Origin: Croceivirga sp.
GTDB taxonomy: Bacteria > Bacteroidota > Bacteroidia > Flavobacteriales > Flavobacteriaceae
Assembly (NCBI GenBank): GCA_028284935.1
Contig: JANQQQ010000008.1
Coordinates: 1 to 64,000 of the forward strand
Length of the DNA stretch: 64,000 nt
Reading direction: 5' to 3'
The notes under the pieces: generated by a model
The model's input: only the letters and a program-made list of their open reading frames with translations
Told to the model about the DNA's origin: nothing
Database searches by the model: none
Shown: positions 58,691-64,000 of the stretch, piece after piece
How positions within the stretch are numbered: the first letter of the stretch is position 1
How the letters are laid out: every line of letters begins with the position of its first letter
Program-made: the position numbers and the translations under genes

Positions 58691-60436
58691 TTATGCCAAG
58701 TAGGTGTCATTAAAATATTTTTTGCAAAAGTCATGGACATTTTGATAAAATATTTTTTCGATAAGCTCCTTGTGATCAAATCCACATTTGAGGTGCTCAA
58801 ATTCCATTTCCGGAAGTTCTTTGGTGGGTCCTTCGGTAATATCCAGAATACGAAACCGCTTTCGCTCTTTGTCTGCGCGACCCCCAAAATTGTATTTGAT
58901 GGCGTCTGAACACCGGGCTTTAAATCCATTTAGGGTTGAAGAACTATTCCAATGATCGAAAGGGTCAATGATACCATCAAAATCGGTACCTAAAGCAATG
59001 GTTTTCCAAGCTTCCTTTTCATTTATTTTATCTTGATTCAACGGATTGGCATTCCACTCTTGGATATAAGACAAATTAACTTTTACCACATGAAATACAT
59101 TGGTCAAAAACATCTGTTGATGAAGTCGTTTTACCCGCTCTCGGCTACCCAATTTTCGGGACTCCTGTTTCAGTAAGTCCAGAAATTCCTCTCCGGGCAT
59201 ACGCCCGTCGTGCATGCAAATACCGATTATGCCATCAGAAACGAAGATATCTATGATATCTTCATCCGTGAGATTGATATCCCATCTACTAATGAAAGAG
59301 TCCTCATCCCTCTTTTTGTCCAGCATGATTTTGGCCGCTTTTTTGCGGGTGGTAATTCCATTGACAGCAGTATGGCTACAGATTATGGGTATGGGTTCGT
59401 CGATGGTCTTAATCAAATTGAGGTATTCATCCCTGCATTGGACAGACATGTGCTTGGTATCAATAAGGACACGGCGGCCATTGTCCTTCGATAAAAGTTT
59501 CTTGGTGATAAGATCGGCACCAAATTCAGTGAAGCCCATATTCATGGCTGCCTCTTGGTTAAAAACACTGCTAAAACCCGGAAGGACAGCATTCTTTGCA
59601 TCTTTAAAACTTTTGGCATGGCCCGAAAGGAAATTATTGAAATGATGGGAAAAGGTGATGAAAAAAGGAGGATACTCCAAATCTTTCATCTTATCCACAT
59701 TATGTTCTATGGTTTTCCTTAATCTGTTCTTTTCGGAATCTGGTAAGTCCGGGCTGTCAAAATGCAAATCCTTAAACAGAAATTCCCTTTTGAAGCATCC
59801 TAAAGCATGAGCTCCCTCAAGGGTGATTACCCCAGCGATTTCATGGTTTGCTGTTTTGGTCATTTCATCAAAGCTGTTTACAAGTTTAAGCTTGACAGGG
59901 GTGGGATACCCCGGAATGGTTCTAGACTCCTTAGTGGTGTTCTTGATCAAGTCATACTCATTTATAAAGTCTTGATAATAATCAACGAACTCGTTCTCGT
60001 AAATGTCATCTAAAAAGTGGTGTATCGCTTGCTTCGAAAAGCCCGTCAATGCCCTGATGACTTTCACATCAATATCTTTTCCCTCCTCGAAGGTTTCTTT
60101 AAAAAGACCCTGTAGAATCTCTGTCTGAAGGGAAGAGTTTTTTGGATCGTTAAAGGGGCGGTTGGGCTTCATAAAGGGTCTTTCCGGAGGATACAGCGCA
60201 AAAAAAACCAGCTTGTTGTTTCCCTTGTAACAGGATTCCAAATTGGATTGTGTGAATTTGGCCATTGGTTTCAAAAATAGATTGACAGCCCATTTCCGAA
60301 CCACTTCTTTAAACTTGTAAAACAACTTGGCCGTAGTGATGTTTTTTTTGGACATCCACATGTTCGGCAGCTGTTCCTTGTTTAAAGCTGGTTTTAAAGA
60401 TGGATGGCAATGAAGGTCCGCTATTGATTTGCTCAT
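58691..60436 (-). CDS. M19-like membrane dipeptidase/amidohydrolase
   Basis: 581 residues. Metal-binding motifs of the amidohydrolase/M19 type are seen: ADLHCHPS (His9, His11), VITLEGAHAL (Glu), IICSHTAVNG (His) and ALGTDFDGIIDP (Asp). It is longer than classical M19 enzymes (about 330-400), with additional segments after residue 15 and between 60 and 190. No signal peptide, so it is cytoplasmic. It ends an operon whose first gene encodes a CHAT protease (gaps of 10 and 5 bp). Confidence 0.75.
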   Translation of the reverse strand: MSKSIADLHCHPSLKPALNKEQLPNMWMSKKNITTAKLFYKFKEVVRKWAVNLFLKPMAKFTQSNLESCYKGNNKLVFFALYPPERPFMKPNRPFNDPKNSSLQTEILQGLFKETFEEGKDIDVKVIRALTGFSKQAIHHFLDDIYENEFVDYYQDFINEYDLIKNTTKESRTIPGYPTPVKLKLVNSFDEMTKTANHEIAGVITLEGAHALGCFKREFLFKDLHFDSPDLPDSEKNRLRKTIEHNVDKMKDLEYPPFFITFSHHFNNFLSGHAKSFKDAKNAVLPGFSSVFNQEAAMNMGFTEFGADLITKKLLSKDNGRRVLIDTKHMSVQCRDEYLNLIKTIDEPIPIICSHTAVNGITTRKKAAKIMLDKKRDEDSFISRWDINLTDEDIIDIFVSDGIIGICMHDGRMPGEEFLDLLKQESRKLGSRERVKRLHQQMFLTNVFHVVKVNLSYIQEWNANPLNQDKINEKEAWKTIALGTDFDGIIDPFDHWNSSSTLNGFKARCSDAIKYNFGGRADKERKRFRILDITEGPTKELPEMEFEHLKCGFDHKELIEKIFYQNVHDFCKKYFNDTYLA

Positions 60437-60441
60437 ATGGT

Positions 60442-61173
60442 CTAGTATCTTCTTCTTTTTTCGTTGATTTCCCTTTCAATGTCCTTTACAATATTTTCAG
60501 GCGCACCATACGGAAAGGCGTTTATGGTATGCTCTTGTATTTTTAAAACATCCTGTTTGTCATCAAACTTATCGCTGTTTTCTCTTAGGTATTTTGAAAT
60601 CTCATAGGCCTGATGATAGGTAGGATAAATGGAATCCACTTGTCGAAACGCACGTTCGGCTTTAAGGAGTTCTCCATTCTTTAAATAGGTGAATGCTTGT
60701 TTTTCCTTAGCCTTAGCTAGACTGTTCCTATTCATTATTCGTTCTTGAATCTCTGGTGACTTGGCGAACTTTTCCTTTACTGAATCAGTTGCGGTTGAGA
60801 AGGTTTCCACGGCTTTGACCACTTTGGTCATTTCTTTTGGGGTGCCATTAATTGCCAACTCTTTCAACCGAGTATCGATTAGGCGACCTATTGTTCTCGA
60901 AAGCTTGTCATTGTCCAGAACTTCGTAAAGAATGCCCCTCATAGCTATGGTCTTGTCATAAATGGTATCAGTGAAAACGTTTTCAACAATATCCTGAGCC
61001 ATTTTCAATTGCTCCCTTCGCTCCGAAGATTCAATAATTGCGTTTTGAAAGAAATAACCTAAGACAGCTAAAATAAGAGGAAATACAAAAAACTGTAACC
61101 AATAGTTTCTGTTCTTGCCCTTATCTAAAGCAACGAGTCTTTTTTGCAACTCAGTAATCTCTTGTTCTCCCAT
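60442..61173 (-). CDS. One-TM protein with TPR-like C-terminus
   Basis: 243 residues. One membrane helix (about 26-46, FFVFPLILAVLGYFF) is followed by a long helical cytoplasmic or periplasmic part. Residues 160-215 (AFTYLKNGELLKAERAFRQVDSIYPTYHQAYEI) look like a TPR hairpin pair. Family not recognised. Its position between a CHAT protease and a dipeptidase, with 10- and 5-bp gaps, suggests a shared function, perhaps as membrane tether or substrate. Confidence 0.65.
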   Translation of the reverse strand: MGEQEITELQKRLVALDKGKNRNYWLQFFVFPLILAVLGYFFQNAIIESSERREQLKMAQDIVENVFTDTIYDKTIAMRGILYEVLDNDKLSRTIGRLIDTRLKELAINGTPKEMTKVVKAVETFSTATDSVKEKFAKSPEIQERIMNRNSLAKAKEKQAFTYLKNGELLKAERAFRQVDSIYPTYHQAYEISKYLRENSDKFDDKQDVLKIQEHTINAFPYGAPENIVKDIEREINEKRRRY

Positions 61174-61183
61174 GATTCATAAT

Positions 61184-64000
61184 TTATAACAATTGTTCCA
61201 CGGCTTTTCGGATGAGTTGTAACTGTTTCCGGATACCCTTATCTTGGATGTAGTGCAATAAGAAATCGATTTGCCGGAGTTCTATGCGAATGTACCTTGG
61301 ACTGTACATCAAATTGAAAATATGCTCGTACTTGGAAATAATGTCCAAATCCAAATCGGGCTTGAAATCATTTTTCAACAACATCAGGCAATATTTGGTT
61401 TCTGTCATCCCTATTTGTACCGAGATGTCACTATCCGACAGGTCATAATCTTTTAAGGTTTGGTAAAAATTAATCAAGTAGGTAGGTACATCAACACCTT
61501 TACCAAGCAATTGAAGCTGGTTAAGACGTTCTGCCAAAGTTCCCTTTCCATTGATCTCAAGAATATATCCTATAAATATGATGTTGGTAATCGCATCCAA
61601 ATATGCTCCATCAAATTTGTTTTTAGCGGCAACAAAGGCTTGCCTGTAGCATTCAAGAGCTTGGTTCAATAATTGTAACTTATCCGCATCAGCAGCGGTT
61701 AGAGAAGCAATTTTATAGGCATTGGCAACAATGGTAAGACGTTTGGGGTTCTTGCCCACCAAAGTAAGCAGTTCGATTTCCTGCAGATAGTCCTTGGCAT
61801 TTTTGACATTGATTTCATAGGTTTTGAGAATGCAATACTTTTCAAGGGCCTCGATGGAAAAATTGCCGTTCTCAAATTTGAAGAGTTCAAGAAACTTTTC
61901 GTGTGCGATTGCCGTTTCCCCCAATTCGTCGTAAATGAGTGCTTCTTTTTCCAAAACAACAGCATCCAGAAGGTTTGCCCTATCTGCCTTTTCAAGAAAG
62001 TGCTGAAGCTTGGAAAGTGTGTTCTCAACATCACTCCGGCTGTCACGAATAGAACCCAACAGGTTGTCTAAATCAGTGTGTACCTGATGCGAGACCACAT
62101 ATTCCAAATCGTCTACCTTACCTTTTTGTCGATTGTTGAATTTAAAAAAGGGGTTTCCATAACATTGGTAAGCGCCCCAGGTATTGGTGTGTGGATGGTT
62201 TTGATAGGTGCCCAAGCGAGCCCTTTGCACCGAACTACCAAAATCATAACCTTCAAGCATTGAAGTATAAAAGGTTTCCGAAAACGTTAATGCCGCATGA
62301 TCATCCACTGCCCAACCGGTTACGATAATGGCTTTAACACCCATATCTATTAATTCGGTACCTATGTTGGCAGCAAGCTTGAATCGGTTTTGATAGTAGG
62401 TTTCCTCTTTCGAGGTAATAGTCCCAGAGTAGCAACAATTGATAAATACGAATTCTGGCACATAGCCCATTTGCTTTAGCATGGGTGGATCAATGAAAAT
62501 ACCATCCCCAATTGCAATACCTATCCTATCAGACTCAGGTTCATAAAGACCATGGCCCGCAAAATGCATGATTTTATAGGTTTGATTGTACAAATGTCGA
62601 ATAATGCTATCCGCGGTATTTTGAATCAACGACACGGTTGGAAAATGCGCTGAGGAAAGACGCTTAGCGACCCATTCCGCCTCGTTCTTTGCGGCAGGCA
62701 AAGGGGGAAGTTTTTCTTCATTGTATAGCGGATCACCTACAACCAAGACATTGTCTACCCCCAAGGGAACTGCCCTGGCATAGCTGCCGTCAGAAGTAAT
62801 CAATTGCCGAACAAACGAAGAAGTAACAGCAACAGGGGTGTCGTCGGTCGTGGTATCATGCAAAAGCTCCCAAGGGATTTCGGCTGCACTCTTATCCACC
62901 TTTAGGACCATATTGCCCTGATTCCTGAAAACATCTTTAAATTCATTTGGGATTAGCATTTCAAAAAGGGTTTTGGAGAGGTGCTTGTTCCAGTGGTGGG
63001 TCTGGGAATGTAGCTCTAACAAATGATACACTTTGAGCATTCCAATTCCTATCATTTCTTCTTCTATTCTTGCCAATCCCTTGGAAGAGTAATATTTGAA
63101 CCCAACTAGTTCCTTGGAAGCACATAGATTTAAATCTTTAAACTGGCTGGTGATATGAAGGTTGTACCACCAGTCATATTCCATACTGGCGAACAATTTT
63201 TTCTTTTTGGCCCCTGGGCGCTTTACAATACCCTTATGCAGTTGAATGCCAATTCGGTTGTCCCTTCCCCTCATTTTACTTAAGTCGTAATAGGCCTCAC
63301 TAGCCACCGATTCGTAGTAATTGATGATTTCCAATTCTCGGATAGGTCGCAGTCCATCACCCACTTTCTCCATGTAGGCATTGGCCGATGCGATTCCCAG
63401 TAGAATTCCTTTTAACGAATCTTCTACGGGCAATTTGCCATAACCGATTCCTATAAGCATGCAAGAAATACCTTCAGCATACATTTTTGCCTCTGGGAGC
63501 GTATAATTATCCCGCATAAACATGGCATATTTCAGGGTCGCTAATTTGACGGTTTTAGCCAATAAAAATGAGGTCAGTTTTTCAGGGGCCCCCAACCCAC
63601 AGATGATGGCTCCTTTTGGTTGGGTCTTTAAATTGAAAAAAATCTCACTTTCCCCTACCTTGCCCGGATAGTACCCAATGCCCAAGCGTTGTGACAAACG
63701 GCCATTCAGATAATCGTCCAATGCTTTCTCCGCACTTAGGATGAGGTCCATGAAAAAGTGCCCTACCATAACAGGAAAAGAGGCCATTTCCAAATCGGCA
63801 TTGATGACTTTGACATTGAATTCTGAAACGGGTGGTATTTCCGTTTTTTCCAGGTCAAAAATGGCATTGACCACAAGTTCAGATTGCTGCAAGGGTTCAA
63901 CATCATGGTAGATTTCGGTAATAACTTCTCCATTGCGATTCAATGGCGGATGGGTCATTAATTTCGAAGTATTCCCCTTATCCAAAATATCTGAAATGCC
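61184..64000 (-). CDS. CHAT-domain protease (5' end outside the window)
   Basis: At least 938 codons; the frame is open to the window edge. A TTG at 63985 could be the start, but no ATG precedes it, so the gene is treated as partial. The N-terminal ~370 residues show an aminopeptidase-N-domain-like stretch (KGAIICGLGAPEKLT). The CHAT caspase-like domain follows, with catalytic His in MHFAGHG (about residue 477) and Cys in FINCCYSG (about 515). The remaining ~280 residues are TPR-like helices. CHAT proteases act in several antiphage and regulated-death systems. It heads an operon with a one-TM protein and an M19-like enzyme. Confidence 0.85.
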   Translation of the reverse strand, partial: GISDILDKGNTSKLMTHPPLNRNGEVITEIYHDVEPLQQSELVVNAIFDLEKTEIPPVSEFNVKVINADLEMASFPVMVGHFFMDLILSAEKALDDYLNGRLSQRLGIGYYPGKVGESEIFFNLKTQPKGAIICGLGAPEKLTSFLLAKTVKLATLKYAMFMRDNYTLPEAKMYAEGISCMLIGIGYGKLPVEDSLKGILLGIASANAYMEKVGDGLRPIRELEIINYYESVASEAYYDLSKMRGRDNRIGIQLHKGIVKRPGAKKKKLFASMEYDWWYNLHITSQFKDLNLCASKELVGFKYYSSKGLARIEEEMIGIGMLKVYHLLELHSQTHHWNKHLSKTLFEMLIPNEFKDVFRNQGNMVLKVDKSAAEIPWELLHDTTTDDTPVAVTSSFVRQLITSDGSYARAVPLGVDNVLVVGDPLYNEEKLPPLPAAKNEAEWVAKRLSSAHFPTVSLIQNTADSIIRHLYNQTYKIMHFAGHGLYEPESDRIGIAIGDGIFIDPPMLKQMGYVPEFVFINCCYSGTITSKEETYYQNRFKLAANIGTELIDMGVKAIIVTGWAVDDHAALTFSETFYTSMLEGYDFGSSVQRARLGTYQNHPHTNTWGAYQCYGNPFFKFNNRQKGKVDDLEYVVSHQVHTDLDNLLGSIRDSRSDVENTLSKLQHFLEKADRANLLDAVVLEKEALIYDELGETAIAHEKFLELFKFENGNFSIEALEKYCILKTYEINVKNAKDYLQEIELLTLVGKNPKRLTIVANAYKIASLTAADADKLQLLNQALECYRQAFVAAKNKFDGAYLDAITNIIFIGYILEINGKGTLAERLNQLQLLGKGVDVPTYLINFYQTLKDYDLSDSDISVQIGMTETKYCLMLLKNDFKPDLDLDIISKYEHIFNLMYSPRYIRIELRQIDFLLHYIQDKGIRKQLQLIRKAVEQLL

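Overview
The window looks like a chromosomal segment of a Flavobacteriaceae-type Bacteroidota, possibly marine. The evidence is a type IX secretion C-terminal sorting domain on a giant surface protein, a DUF4249 lipoprotein, a replicative DnaE carrying an N-terminal proofreading exonuclease, an S16 with a long Ala/Glu tail, and promoters of the TTTG-N19-TAnnTTTG type. Genus cannot be fixed from the sequence alone.

Layout. 1-6,674: a tRNA-Leu(CAA) gene, then a two-gene island (an 1855-residue BspA-like repeat protein and a lipoprotein) closed by a 23-bp exact copy of the tRNA 3' end; no integrase is left. 6,675-10,964: gene debris, a DUF4249 lipoprotein, a two-TM protein with an AbiC-like N-terminus, and a repeat lipoprotein. 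10,965-30,535: mostly core genome. It holds dinB and a second dnaE (separated by a four-helix-bundle cassette), an FdhF/YdeP-type oxidoreductase, a Tat-exported PLP enzyme, glutaryl-CoA dehydrogenase, a tRNA m6A methyltransferase, a sulfatase, rimM-rpsP, the replicative exonuclease-DnaE, trxA, a DUF58 protein and tRNA-Asp(GTC).

30,487-56,421: a 25.9-kb integrative mobilizable element in tRNA-Asp, bounded by 50-bp exact repeats. Its backbone is a tyrosine integrase with repeated TTGCACGCA boxes at both ends, an excisionase-like HTH protein, a MobC-like protein and a relaxase; no conjugation machinery is present. Its left half is a defence block on the minus strand. In transcription order this is a WYL regulator; a HARE-HTH/pseudo-methyltransferase/target-recognition/histidine-kinase fusion; a response regulator with an unrecognised output domain; hsdM; hsdS; a double cold-shock/DUF3825 protein; an AlbA_2 (Schlafen-like) protein; hsdR; then a CBASS module (DUF2188 protein, CD-NTase, TIR-STING). 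Four intergenic regions of this block each carry TGCA-N7-TGCA placed 10-11 nt upstream of a TAnnTTT(A/G)-like -7 element. This suggests that one regulator, probably the WYL protein, controls both the restriction system and the CBASS.

The strongest candidate for an undescribed system is this restriction locus with a built-in two-component pair, whose kinase appears to read DNA through type I R-M domains. The right half of the element carries a second unusual cargo, a four-gene translationally coupled operon: ABC ATPase, NMT1/THI5-like binding protein, permease and a membrane-anchored SAM methyltransferase.

56,422-64,000: a RES/Xre toxin-antitoxin pair, two small genes without an ATG start, and a three-gene operon of a CHAT protease (cut by the window edge), a one-TM protein and an M19-like dipeptidase. 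This also looks accessory.
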